In this document: in pieces, positions 49,501-56,774 of the stretch
How the letters are laid out: each line of letters begins with the position of its first letter
Position numbering within the stretch: position 1 is the first letter of the stretch
NCBI GenBank assembly: GCA_003558065.1
Contig: PWMU01000187.1
Span: 40,047-104,046 of the forward strand
Direction: 5' to 3'
DNA length: 64,000 nucleotides
DNA from: Opitutia bacterium
GTDB lineage: Bacteria; Verrucomicrobiota; Verrucomicrobiia; Opitutales; T3Sed10-336
Notes under the pieces: generated by a model
Seen by the model: only the letters and a program-made list of their open reading frames with translations
Database searches by the model: none
Told to the model about the DNA's origin: nothing
Translations under genes and position numbers: made by a program

Positions 49501-50778
49501 GGCGTTGCGGGCAAAGATCCGCAGCGCCTTCTGCCGGTTGGCGCGGCTCCATCCGCCGTGGATCCTGACGCCGACGTCCTGGGCGAAGGCGAGCTCACCG
49601 CCCGGTTCGTAGAACTCGATATGCGCGGGCAACTCCCACCGGGGGCCGCGGCGAAGGTAGTTGGCGGGCGTGCTGCCATTGACCGGGGCATTCGGATTCC
49701 TGAGTTTCCAGGTGTTGAAGGCCTGGCCGGGAACGTATACCCCTTCGACAAAATCGAACAGGCGGTCTTCGGTAGTGGCGATCGATATTACCGGAAGCGA
49801 ATAACGGTCTTCAATTTCCTCGTCCACAAAGTAGGTGCGGGTGGCGACCGCGCTGGGGACCGCTTCGGGGACCACCGCCTTCGCCCGGACAACAGTCGCC
49901 TTGAAGATTTCCCCAGCGGGCGGCTCCCATTCCGTTCCCGGCCGGAAAAAGCCGTTAAAGGCGGTGGTGATCTCGGAAATATGGTTTGCATCACCTTCCC
50001 GGCTCGAAACTGAAATGGGGCTCTCATAGATATGGGTTTGAAACGAATGATCGAGCAAGGGACCATCCGGATATTCATTCATGACCTGGTAGGTCCGGCC
50101 GCCGAGGTTGTCCGGGTCCGGCGCCGAGCCGTCGAGTGTGTAATAGATGACCGCATCCTCGTTGGCCGAAGTGATTTCGAGGTGGAACCCTTCCTGGTGA
50201 AGGCCGCCCGGCCTGGAAAATTCAGGGGGTGCGGCCAGCCGTTCAAAGCCTTCCGTGGTATTGGACTCGCCCGGGGTGGGCTCGGTGAAATACTGCCATG
50301 GACCGGACCCGTCCGGTTGGCGTCCCACGGAGATATCGGTGGGGATCTCTCGCGGGGACAGCTCATCGATCCGGTTCCCGGCCGGATCGGTAAGGATAAC
50401 TTCCTCACCCGCAGAGGCGATCCTGAAATTGGTGTGCAGCGGAGACCCGGTGTCGTCGCGGTCTTTGCCGGATGCCCAGATCAGAAGAAATTCCCCCGGG
50501 GCCAGCGAAACTTCCCCAAAGACCCAGCGAAAGGGCCGTTCATAGTCGTCGGAAATACCCCACCCTGCAAGATTCACGGTACTGTCGCCGGTATTGTACA
50601 GCTCGATCCAGTCCTCGTAGTCGCCGTCCTCGTCGGCGAGGGTCTCGGCGTTCGAGGCCATAACTTCGTTGATCCGGACTCCCGCCTCCGCGGCGACCCC
50701 CATCACGGCAAGGACGGACAGCGCAAGGAGATGACTCGCAAGAATGCGGAAAAAAGGGCGGACGGAGGTGTTGGTCAT
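43549..50778 (-). CDS. giant secreted CotH-kinase / lamin-tail / autotransporter-repeat protein
   Basis: The protein has 2409 residues. The signal peptide covers about 1-32 (ending VAAEA). A lamin-tail domain follows (about 33-165, starting VRINEVMASNAE), then a chitobiase C-terminal-like domain (about 185-320, YYTLDGSAPDPDN). A CotH spore-coat kinase-like domain spans about 330-735, with LNGEYWGIQNIRER near 495 and KWRWMMYDTDHGFGL near 615. After it come a repeat domain (HRFAGW, about 740-840) and a less clear region. Autotransporter-associated beta-strand repeats run from about 1450 to 2125 (GTLTVESGVLEI, GSLLKRGDGILRL and similar). The tail has DPNGDGASNLLKYALGL. No outer-membrane barrel is visible at the C-terminus. 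CotH proteins are Fam20C-like kinases. It is the last gene of the VTC operon. Confidence 0.88.
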   Translation of the reverse strand: MTNTSVRPFFRILASHLLALSVLAVMGVAAEAGVRINEVMASNAETLADEDGDYEDWIELYNTGDSTVNLAGWGISDDYERPFRWVFGEVSLAPGEFLLIWASGKDRDDTGSPLHTNFRIASAGEEVILTDPAGNRIDELSPREIPTDISVGRQPDGSGPWQYFTEPTPGESNTTEGFERLAAPPEFSRPGGLHQEGFHLEITSANEDAVIYYTLDGSAPDPDNLGGRTYQVMNEYPDGPLLDHSFQTHIYESPISVSSREGDANHISEITTAFNGFFRPGTEWEPPAGEIFKATVVRAKAVVPEAVPSAVATRTYFVDEEIEDRYSLPVISIATTEDRLFDFVEGVYVPGQAFNTWKLRNPNAPVNGSTPANYLRRGPRWELPAHIEFYEPGGELAFAQDVGVRIHGGWSRANRQKALRIFARNAYDDESSMQHEIFPGHRQQGGEEILNDFKRLILHVSGQDNGLTMFRDAMAQSLIAHTGIDTQAYRPSILFLNGEYWGIQNIRERYDHHYVATNYNVGPGEVVVLQRNSEIVAGEPGDQQHYNNLVDYVAARASDGTIDQPSVYGEIENRMDIDNFIHHYAAQIYYANIDWPAGNLRWWRYKGEPDSEHYGQDGKWRWMMYDTDHGFGLFVTEGWGGWRIESDHNTVAHATGTGDILWSNPDWATRLFRSLLQSNRFRNRFLNAFSDHLNSSFKAERVVERIDEMQAAIAPEYPEFAHRWNQPATFWHGGDTWEEKVEVMRDFARTRVPYVREHLRSYFGISDTVEVTLDRNGRGGRIQVNTLVLESNGIGMGEEPYPWSGTYFRSVPVRLTALPHPGHRFAGWVSESGSVVSNNPSATLEFTRDTILTATFEPDGSLEFDPEPHSLGDGPYSFTSWPAGSEAGTYPPHMIFEQTANGDPGLGQEMDSYWVLPYNLESRSRINGLGDDGFGFINTSNAQDHPEAGYLGSALLALDTSGQEEIRVTWRGGTVRPNSRVYNLRLQYRIGDEGPFTDVDDGDGNAVEYVRNENAGHTEVLGPVLLPVDAEDRPLVQLRWKYYHTGVRLDPDSGQRSKLRVDEILVSSGGEPAGHELVFKEFHPAGQAGKPLVPVTVAALNPDGTTDLAFDGEITISVEQGPGGISGTITRLASGGQAVFDDLILDTHGKYRLRVEAEGAEAIASSPLRAAAVTEVIMPRYLQGARPDNNDRVPFAYRLTLEGLLPDATYRYGNRVEEPGEPPMQDGAGNSILVRRDGSPFVRNTDAPDFAHGELNVRHAEFTTDSSGSYTGWFVTEPTGNRRFVPGEKLRMRILLNDGSLGEDYHFFLSTDSPVEVREFGSASHQGSALYGEAQLGPRSFIHLYDNPDGEGRPLAGTVVEGTGAETDSRYASFYLGQVVGWDGTWGTLIPNDLAAGVLRIEERSLLTGELLEVTVLDDPLSGTVQAEHGRVPVYAELREGAVFLPQGDGDWMSDQNWSGGVTPDAAGAKAIVHLTTDNDRAVNVGGRPALGRLILNNDTGSRNRIAGEGGLDFQGDGSNALLVAGGAGTGFSEFRMDNGITLAGDLRVAVNNINPIGAYGALRIREGVDGPGGLVKEGPGVLSLTGGGKDFTGPTVVSGGVLRVTESSAPGATSEVRVNSGGQLRLVSHGDRSYSFGGAIVLDSFGPNESGLALPQAGRLGGLRLDPELEIRDSEEASHAGTVANDIVFAGDSHVHVDGTANRLILSGALAGEGKLLKSGGGALVLTEPNTHYPGGTHLMTGSIFVEPGSALGTGPLQLEARGNAEVDLFLNNSIQNVSRLEGDLDGGGAATIALGQDHLLVVDQDDDSRYQGSLTGSGSLLKRGDGILRLTRGPNSFLGTLTVESGVLEITESSQPASASGVSVGDGAQLRLTSTGERAYTLGTGDVTLHGTGTSSSFSASKGVLRQDAGNPSDTAVLHNNVVLHGDRVGVHANRDEADGSSLTLAGELSGAAELLKTGGGTLVVEGENALLAGGTVIENGVLVVRAGSRIGGGSLAFIDPDRSRRLELHNAGQTIGGLSGAVEGAGGSLEVFLGAGHYLTIAQAVDGVFTGAFEGPGNLIKTGLSRLVLDGDSSMTGTLAVEGGVLSVDGSLASSASARVEAGGNLEGSGRVPALGGGGRVVPGRDGPGILEAHSLDPADGLGAAFTFTQNGSPQYAERTDSRNAVLRLASAIPFESDLNAENTVEIYLDVPGLFAGQEFRGGFFAESGEASALADAVRNANFRFFLRDTEGNTGHRGISYRAYSGPLAASVDAVTENGGVVMRITWSDGPSFAAWQEAHFPDTEDRDDPDIGGPYADPNGDGASNLLKYALGLGPAEQITPERFAVEMDASGRPVVRFHRDPAKTDIAYVVDVSPDMSAWSEIVFDSREFGGTNSDGELHEVLISPDADSVPIRFARLRIIRLED

Positions 50779-50804
50779 AAGATCGAGGATGGGGACGAAA
50801 CCTG

Positions 50805-51896
50805 CTAACGCTCCAGAATATCCACTTCCACCCGCTCGCCGGGCCGGGCTTCGAGGGTCGCAGGCAGGCTGATCAGAACCGGGAGGCCGGATTCATAAAT
50901 ATTGAGATGCGGGGTCTGGTACGCGGGATCCAGAGGTTCCACCTGGGCGCCCACGGAAAGGACTTTTCCGGTCCCGCTGCTCTGCCCCGCGTTTCGCGCC
51001 CGAACCTTCACCTCCATTCCGACTTTTGGGTCGAATGCCAGCGGTTCTTTCGCATACGCGACAATGCGTTCCGGCTCGGGCGAGCGAATCGTCAAAATCG
51101 TCTCCCCCTCCACGAGGTTGGAGCGATTTCCCCTCCGGATTTCGCCAACCGTTCCGGAGATGGGCGCCACCAACGGCACGGGGCGGAGCTGCGCCTCCTT
51201 GAGTTTCAATTTTTCTTCGTGAAGCCGGAGCGTGGCGGCTATGGCTTCGGACACCCCTGCTTCTTCCAGGTCCCCCCGGCTTATCGCGCGAACGGCCCGT
51301 TCCGTTTCTTCGATCACCGCTTCGCCCTCGGCAACCGCCGAACGCAGTATCTCGGCTTCCGAACGGGCCTGTTCGAACTCCTCCGGGGAAAGGTATCCCT
51401 GATCCCGAAGGCGCGCGTAGCGCTCTTCGGTCCGCCCGGCCTGTTCCATTTCAATCCTGCGAATCGCCAGCTCGGCGCGCTTGTCCAGCAGGTCGAGCTT
51501 GAGCTGCTCAACCTGGAGGAGGTTTCGCTGCTGGTCGAGAACCGGATCGAACCAGCCGAGACGGGTCAGCTCGATTTCCGCCCGCAGCACCGCCAGGGAC
51601 GAATGAAGAACCTCCGGCGACGTCCGGATGAGCTGGCCGACGGTCTCTCCCGCTTCCACTTCAGTGAAACGCTCGACGAATACCTGCGCCAGGACACCGG
51701 CGGCGGGTGCGGTAACCGCGCTCACCCGCCCCTCCACCTCCCCGGTCATGGTCCCCGGCGCCACCTGATCACGCCAAAGGATCGCGACAGCCACGGCCAC
51801 GGCCAGGAAGACCATGAACGGCAGAGCCTGAATGCGAAACTCGCGCCATCGCAGTTTCAACGGTGTGGGAATGGGTTTGATACGCTCGCTCATCAC
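50805..51896 (-). CDS. HlyD-type membrane fusion / efflux adaptor protein
   Basis: The 363-residue protein has one N-terminal transmembrane segment (about 27-45, ALPFMVFLAVAVAVAIL). A biotinyl-lipoyl-like half follows (VTAPAAGVLAQVFVERFTEVEAGE). A long coiled-coil hairpin (about 110-230) is rich in Glu, Arg and Leu. The second half-motif is VPLVAPISGTVGEIRRGNRS, and a beta-barrel domain ends the protein. Such adaptors span the periplasm in type I or tripartite export. No ABC transporter or TolC gene is adjacent. It starts 5 bp after the DUF4956 stop and ends 26 bp before the giant CotH gene, so it may help export that protein or a polymer. The role is inferred. Confidence 0.85.
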   Translation of the reverse strand: MMSERIKPIPTPLKLRWREFRIQALPFMVFLAVAVAVAILWRDQVAPGTMTGEVEGRVSAVTAPAAGVLAQVFVERFTEVEAGETVGQLIRTSPEVLHSSLAVLRAEIELTRLGWFDPVLDQQRNLLQVEQLKLDLLDKRAELAIRRIEMEQAGRTEERYARLRDQGYLSPEEFEQARSEAEILRSAVAEGEAVIEETERAVRAISRGDLEEAGVSEAIAATLRLHEEKLKLKEAQLRPVPLVAPISGTVGEIRRGNRSNLVEGETILTIRSPEPERIVAYAKEPLAFDPKVGMEVKVRARNAGQSSGTGKVLSVGAQVEPLDPAYQTPHLNIYESGLPVLISLPATLEARPGERVEVDILER

Positions 51897-51901
51897 CTGG
51901 G

Positions 51902-52588
51902 CTACATCTCCGATTCGTCGCGCGCGCTCAATCCGGTTACCCGGGAGGTTCCGCTCAAGGCGCGAACTTCGTTGAACAATTCATCCATGCGCGTGGGATC
52001 GCGAAGCAGCAGGCGGTAGGAAACGTCGGCACCCCGGCCCTCATCATGCGCCCGCTGGCTGGCACATTCGGTGCGACGGCTGTGCCGCCGCAGCAGCGAC
52101 ACCAGGTCCCCCAACTCGGAAAGCGGCCGGGCCCAATGCAGATTCAGCACCAGGTCATAGCGGTGACGGCTCCCGAACGAAGCGTAATTGAGATACAGCA
52201 GGATGCCGCACAGAACAGCCAGCCCCATCAGCGCCGTCGCGTGGCGCTGAGTTCCGCAGGCCATTCCGACTGTGATCGCCGCCAGTATGTAGCATGTATC
52301 AAGCGTATCGCGCAGGATGTTACGGAATCGGACGATAGCAAACAGCGCCATTAACCCGAAAGCGGTGATCAGGTTGTTGGACAGCACCATCATGACCATC
52401 GCCACAAGAAAAGGAATAATCACGATCGAATTCACATACGTGCGCGAGTAGGAGAGCCCGCTGTGAGTGATCATGTAAACCCAGGCAAGCACCTGGCCGG
52501 AAGCGAAGGCCAGCAAGAGCCCAAGCAACACGACGGACATACTGACAGGTTCCGGAGCAAAATCCCCGCTGAAAAACTGGTCAATCAT
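51902..52588 (-). CDS. DUF4956 domain-containing membrane protein
   Basis: The 228-residue protein has about four transmembrane segments. They include VVLLGLLLAFASGQVLAWVY and IVIIPFLVAMVMMVLSNNLI, with IVRFRNILRDTLDTCYILAA at the conserved core. A C-terminal cytoplasmic domain follows. DUF4956 proteins are known from sequence databases to cluster with VTC-domain and CotH genes, as here. No biochemical function is established. Its start overlaps the VTC stop by four bases, so the two proteins are probably made together. Confidence 0.9.
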   Translation of the reverse strand: MIDQFFSGDFAPEPVSMSVVLLGLLLAFASGQVLAWVYMITHSGLSYSRTYVNSIVIIPFLVAMVMMVLSNNLITAFGLMALFAIVRFRNILRDTLDTCYILAAITVGMACGTQRHATALMGLAVLCGILLYLNYASFGSRHRYDLVLNLHWARPLSELGDLVSLLRRHSRRTECASQRAHDEGRGADVSYRLLLRDPTRMDELFNEVRALSGTSRVTGLSARDESEM

Positions 52589-53436
52589 GTCGCTGTCGGC
52601 GGTTGGTACTCTCCCGCAATGCCTCCTTTTTCAGAGCGGATACGCCGGGCACGTTCACGGGCAAACCCGCTGCCCGAGGGACGGTAAAGCTGGTTGATAA
52701 TTCCCTTCTCCTCCATAAGAACCACGCCGTCGACGTACTTGGCGGCCGAAGTCGGACGCAAACCGAAAACGCGGACCAGTTCGGCGATCCACTCAGGAAA
52801 GCGGCCGGTGAACTTGAGCTCGAGAATGGCCCGGTCCGGAAAAACGTCCACGGGGTTTTCCATTTCGGGAGTCAGGCGAGCCGTCGGCTCGGGACAGCTG
52901 CGTACGCGACGATCGATGGTTACCCGGACGGCATTGTCTGAGGGAGGCATCCAGGCTTCCCTCAGGTAGGCCACGTGAACCCGCGGACGGGCCCCGAGGT
53001 GGTTCACATGACTGCAGAAATCCTGCACGGCACGCAGGTGATCGGGATTCCGCGAAGCCATCTGCGTTTCGTCGGGCAACTGGCCGGCCAGAACCGTATC
53101 CACGGCCTCCCGGCGGACAGCGGCACGCTGCTTCGAGATCGTGTTGTCCAGACGTCGCTTGATCTCGAAATACACCGGGGCCTCCGGACGGTTTTCGTAA
53201 AAACGCAGGCGGAGTTTATAGCGATTTTTATCGCCGTTGATGGTGCTCTGGTAAAGAGCGAAATCGTCGGAATCGAGGTAGAGGCTGTGGACCGGGTACG
53301 AAAGTCCGGGACAGGTTGCCGCGTACTCATCAAGCTCCAGGTAGGAACTCACGAAATCCCGTACCGCCAGCGCCAGATTTTCCGGAACGATGTATTTGAG
53401 CTCAAAACGTTGCAACTGCAGACGGTCGCGGATCAT
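52585..53436 (-). CDS. VTC-domain protein, probable polyphosphate polymerase
   Basis: The 283-residue protein is a VTC domain of the CYTH-like tunnel fold. Residues matching the substrate tunnel of yeast Vtc4 can be seen: K14 (ELKY), R76 and R78 (KLRLRF), K93 (FEIKRR), R159, R171, and E206/K208 (ELKF). In Vtc4 this fold polymerises ATP gamma-phosphates into polyphosphate. The bacterial protein has no membrane segment. I chose the ATG at 53436 (MIRDRLQLQRFELKYIV). The upstream in-frame TTG at 53466 would lie at the predicted transcription start. Next come DUF4956, HlyD and CotH genes in one operon. The role in polyphosphate synthesis is inferred from the family. Confidence 0.88.
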   Translation of the reverse strand: MIRDRLQLQRFELKYIVPENLALAVRDFVSSYLELDEYAATCPGLSYPVHSLYLDSDDFALYQSTINGDKNRYKLRLRFYENRPEAPVYFEIKRRLDNTISKQRAAVRREAVDTVLAGQLPDETQMASRNPDHLRAVQDFCSHVNHLGARPRVHVAYLREAWMPPSDNAVRVTIDRRVRSCPEPTARLTPEMENPVDVFPDRAILELKFTGRFPEWIAELVRVFGLRPTSAAKYVDGVVLMEEKGIINQLYRPSGSGFARERARRIRSEKGGIAGEYQPPTAT

Positions 53437-53473
53437 GAATAATTGGTTCGCGGGAAAAAGACGCAATCATATT

Positions 53474-53502
53474 AAATTAAACCAGCATCTTTGCCGTGTC
53501 AA
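53474..53502 (-). promoter_or_regulatory. candidate promoter of the VTC-DUF4956-HlyD-CotH operon
   Basis: On the minus strand, a perfect TTGACA (53502-53497), 17-bp spacer and TAATTT (53479-53474). Transcription would start near 53467, giving a leader of about 30 nt before the ATG at 53436. The -35 is part of a palindrome. Confidence 0.5.
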
Positions 53503-53514
53503 ACCCGGTTTGAC
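53498..53514. promoter_or_regulatory. perfect palindrome overlapping the -35 box of the VTC operon
   Basis: GTCAAACC-C-GGTTTGAC, eight perfect pairs around one base. Five bases of the -35 box (TTGAC) are its right half on the minus strand. This arrangement is typical of an operator. It could instead be a weak terminator of menA, but it is 120 bp past that stop and has no U-run. Confidence 0.45.
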
Positions 53515-53633
53515 GGGCGGCAAACTTCTCAACAGGCCGGAACACCACCGGCGGTCGCGAGCCGCCTCCTTCGGTGGATCACCGGATCCCGTGGCCTGGC
53601 GGACCACGACTTGAATTCAGCGGATCCGAGGCT

Positions 53634-54515
53634 TTATGCCAGCAATATCCCGGCGGCAAACAGGGCGCTGAATGCAAGTGCCAGGCAGGCGGTTCCCGAC
53701 AGAACGGAATTGTAAGCGGCGCCGCTTTCGGCCTTCGCAAACTCTCGAAAAAGATACGCCGCCCACGGGATAAGAACGAGCGGGAGCAACACAAACGCCC
53801 CGCCATCGGTCAGCCAGAGAACAACGGGCGCCCCGAATGCCAACGCCTGCAGCCCGAAGTACTCCCCGAGTGAAAAACTCTCGCCGAACCGGGCCGCCAG
53901 GGTTTTTTTCCCGGCAAGCGAATCGCTCCGCCGGTCGCGTTGATTGTTGACTACCAGGATGTTCGTTATGAGAGCGCCGACCGGGAGCGATGCCGTGAAG
54001 ACTCCGATCGTCACCATCCCGGTGTGTACGAAGAAGGTGACCGTTACCGCGACAACCCCAAAGAACAGGAAAACGAACACGTCCCCGAGTCCGTGGTAGG
54101 CCAGCGGCCAGGGACCGGCGGTATAGGCCAACCCGGCGGCGAGGCAGACCAGGCCGATCGGCACCAGCCACCAGCCGCCGTAAAGGACCAGGGGCATACC
54201 GGCCAGAAAGGCCAGGCCGAATACCAGGAACGCTGCCCTGCGCATGGCCAGGGGACGTATGAATCCGGCAGCCGTGGCCCGCGCGGGACCGCTCCGGTCC
54301 GGCGTATCCGCCCCGTTCACGAAATCGTAATAATCGTTCGCGTAGTTGGTGCCGATCTGGACGAGCCCCGCAAACACGACGCAGAACAGCGTCGCCGCGG
54401 GCTCCCACACGCCCGTGTCGATGGCAAGAGCGGTGCCGACGAGCACCGGCGCCACAGCGGCCGGTAATGTTTTGGGCCGCGCGGCCAGACCCCACACGGA
54501 AAATCCGCTCATCAC
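53634..54515 (-). CDS. menA: 1,4-dihydroxy-2-naphthoate polyprenyltransferase
   Basis: This 293-residue UbiA-superfamily membrane enzyme attaches the isoprenoid tail to DHNA in menaquinone synthesis. The first Asp-rich motif is NYANDYYDFVNGADTPDR (about 57-74) and the second is NNQRDRRSDSLAGKKTLAAR (about 190-210). Eight or so hydrophobic helices are visible. No other men gene is nearby. It follows cysN on the same strand with only a few bases between. An overlapping second frame of 292 codons on the same strand is not coding. Confidence 0.93.
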   Translation of the reverse strand: MMSGFSVWGLAARPKTLPAAVAPVLVGTALAIDTGVWEPAATLFCVVFAGLVQIGTNYANDYYDFVNGADTPDRSGPARATAAGFIRPLAMRRAAFLVFGLAFLAGMPLVLYGGWWLVPIGLVCLAAGLAYTAGPWPLAYHGLGDVFVFLFFGVVAVTVTFFVHTGMVTIGVFTASLPVGALITNILVVNNQRDRRSDSLAGKKTLAARFGESFSLGEYFGLQALAFGAPVVLWLTDGGAFVLLPLVLIPWAAYLFREFAKAESGAAYNSVLSGTACLALAFSALFAAGILLA

Positions 54516-54519
54516 AGCC

Positions 54520-55812
54520 TCAGCGGTGAACGATCATACCGGCGGCTACCGTCTCGTGAGTAAACTCGTCGATCAGGATGATGCTTCCGGTGAGACGGTT
54601 TTTGCGGTAACTGTCCGTAAAGAGCGGGCTCGACGTCCTCAGGTGAACCCGGGCGATATCATTGAGCCCCACCTCAAGGTCGTCTTCGACCTTGTGAAGG
54701 GTGTTGATGTTTACCTTGTACCGGATGTCCTTGATCACGCATTTCGCCTCTTTGGTGGTGTGACGAACCTCGTACTTGCCGCCGGGTTTGAGCTTTTTCT
54801 CATTGAACCAGCTCAACATCACCTCCAGGTCCTGCGAGGCTTCCGGGGTGTTGTTGGGTTTGACGATCATGTCGCCCCGGCTGATATCGAGTTCATCCCG
54901 GAGGGTCATGGTGACCGACATGGGCGAAAACGCCTCCTGGATATCGCCGTCAATAGTATGAATTTTATCGATACGGGTGGTGAATCCGGAAGGCAGCACC
55001 ATGACTTCGTCGCCGGGTTTGAAGACGCCCCCGGCCACTTTTCCGGCAAACCCGCGGAAGTCGTGATACCGGTCGGACTGGGGCCGCACCACCCACTGCA
55101 CCGGAAAGCGGGCGTCCACGTGATTGAAATCGTTGCCCACGTAAACGGTTTCCAGGTGATACAGCAGCGAGGCTCCCTGGTACCAGGGCATGTTCTTCGA
55201 TCTGTCGACGACATTGTCTCCCTTGAGAGCGCTGATCGGAATAAACTCGATATCACTGATATTCAAACGCGAGGCGAACTCCTTAAAGCGCTTGACGATC
55301 CCGTTGTAGACGCCCTCGTCGTAATCAACGAGATCCATTTTGTTCACGCAGAGAGCGACATGCTGGATATTCAACAGCGATGCGATAAAAGCGTGCCGGC
55401 ACGTCTGTTCCACGACCCCTTTGCGGGCGTCGATGAGGATCACGGCCAGATTCGCGGTCGAGGCTCCGGTCACCATGTTGCGGGTGTACTGAATGTGGCC
55501 CGGCGTGTCGGCGATGATGAACTTTCGCTTCGGCGTGGCGAAGTACCGGTAGGCCACGTCGATGGTGATCCCCTGCTCCCGCTCGGCCTTGAGCCCGTCG
55601 GTAAGGAGCGCCAGGTTCACATTTTCGTCTCCCCTCTGGCGGCTGCTGTTCTCGATCGCCTCCAACTGGTCTTCGAAGATCGTTTTCGTATCGAAGAGAA
55701 GCCTGCCGATCAACGTGCTCTTGCCGTCGTCCACGCTCCCCGCCGTCGTAAAGCGAAGGAGGTCCATTTCGTCGAGGTCGTCGTCGCTGATTGCTGTTGA
55801 ATTATCAGTCAT
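54520..55812 (-). CDS. cysN: sulfate adenylyltransferase subunit 1 (GTPase subunit)
   Basis: The 430-residue protein is an EF-Tu-like GTPase with G1 GSVDDGKST, G3 ADTPGH and G4 NKMD. Two beta-barrel domains follow. It drives APS formation by CysD. It has no fused APS-kinase domain; that function is the separate cysC gene. The ATG at 55812 lies 13 bp after the cysD stop and is preferred over an in-frame ATG at 55881 that would overlap cysD. Confidence 0.95.
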   Translation of the reverse strand: MTDNSTAISDDDLDEMDLLRFTTAGSVDDGKSTLIGRLLFDTKTIFEDQLEAIENSSRQRGDENVNLALLTDGLKAEREQGITIDVAYRYFATPKRKFIIADTPGHIQYTRNMVTGASTANLAVILIDARKGVVEQTCRHAFIASLLNIQHVALCVNKMDLVDYDEGVYNGIVKRFKEFASRLNISDIEFIPISALKGDNVVDRSKNMPWYQGASLLYHLETVYVGNDFNHVDARFPVQWVVRPQSDRYHDFRGFAGKVAGGVFKPGDEVMVLPSGFTTRIDKIHTIDGDIQEAFSPMSVTMTLRDELDISRGDMIVKPNNTPEASQDLEVMLSWFNEKKLKPGGKYEVRHTTKEAKCVIKDIRYKVNINTLHKVEDDLEVGLNDIARVHLRTSSPLFTDSYRKNRLTGSIILIDEFTHETVAAGMIVHR

Positions 55813-55825
55813 CTGGTCGGTTGTC

Positions 55826-56740
55826 CTAAAAATACCCTTGTTTCTTTCTGTCTTCCATCGCCGTCTCCGAGCGCCGGTCATCGGAACGTCCGCCCCGTTC
55901 GGTTATACGGGCGGCGGCTACCTCTGCGACAATATCCCCGACCGAATCCGCCACCGATTCGACTGCGCCGGTACAGGTCATGTCGCCCACGGTGCGGAAG
56001 CGCACCCGGCGCGTCTCCACTTTTTCCTTCGGCCCCACGGTAATGTGCGGCGAGTGTGCCAGGATGGTCCCGTTGCGCTCGACTACCTCGCGTTCGTGAG
56101 AAAAATAGATTGAAGGCAACTCCAGTTTTTCGCGCGAGATATACTGCCAGACGTCCATCTCGGTCCAATTGCTCAGCGGAAAGACGCGGAAATGCTCGCC
56201 GTGACTCTTTTTACCGTTGAAGAGGTACCACAGCTCGGGACGCTGATTTTTCGGGTCCCATTGACCGAATTCGTCGCGATGGGAAAAAAAGCGCTCCTTG
56301 GCCCGGGCCTTTTCCTCATCCCGTCGCGCCCCGCCGATGGCCGCGTCAAAACCGAACTCTTCGATCGCATCCAGAAGCGTCACCGTCTGCAGGGCGTTGC
56401 GACTCGCGTTCGGGCCCTTTTCCTCGGCGACGCGCCCGTTGTCGATCGAGTCCTGCACCGTCCGCACAATCAGCCGTTCGCCGATACTCTTCACGAGCCG
56501 GTCCCGGAACTCAATAGTCTCGGCAAAGTTATGGCCGGTATCGATGTGCAGCAGCGGAAAGGGGAAATGAGCCGGATGAAAGGCCTTCTGGGCCAGGCGC
56601 ACCATGACAATCGAGTCTTTGCCGCCCGAAAACATCAGGGCCGGCCGCTCGAACTGGGCCGCGACCTCCCGCATCACGAAGATCGCCTCGGCTTCCAGTT
56701 GCTGTAAATGGGTTAAGTTATACGACGTCATAGAATTCAA
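55826..56740 (-). CDS. cysD: sulfate adenylyltransferase subunit 2 (ATP pyrophosphatase)
   Basis: The 304-residue protein is a PP-loop ATP pyrophosphatase with FSGGKDS near residue 37. The family markers are LHIDTGHNF, GARRDEEKARAKER, PLSNWTEMDVW and TVGDMTCTG; it ends in GRSDDRRSETAMEDRK. With CysN it makes APS from sulfate and ATP. It lies between cysC and cysN in the transcription direction. The frame could start at 56740 or at the ATG at 56731 (MTSYNLTHL). Confidence 0.96.
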   Translation of the reverse strand: MNSMTSYNLTHLQQLEAEAIFVMREVAAQFERPALMFSGGKDSIVMVRLAQKAFHPAHFPFPLLHIDTGHNFAETIEFRDRLVKSIGERLIVRTVQDSIDNGRVAEEKGPNASRNALQTVTLLDAIEEFGFDAAIGGARRDEEKARAKERFFSHRDEFGQWDPKNQRPELWYLFNGKKSHGEHFRVFPLSNWTEMDVWQYISREKLELPSIYFSHEREVVERNGTILAHSPHITVGPKEKVETRRVRFRTVGDMTCTGAVESVADSVGDIVAEVAAARITERGGRSDDRRSETAMEDRKKQGYF

Positions 56741-56774
56741 TAATCAAAATGATGTGACCGATTCTCCTCTCCGG

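Noticed and set aside
48310..50013. 567-codon open frame on the plus strand
   Set aside because: It is antisense to the CotH giant, where signal peptide and domains are clear on the minus strand.
53617..54495. 292-codon open frame on the minus strand, nearly the same size as menA
   Set aside because: It overlaps menA in another frame; its product is Gly/Arg-rich without membrane helices, while the menA frame has both Asp-rich motifs.
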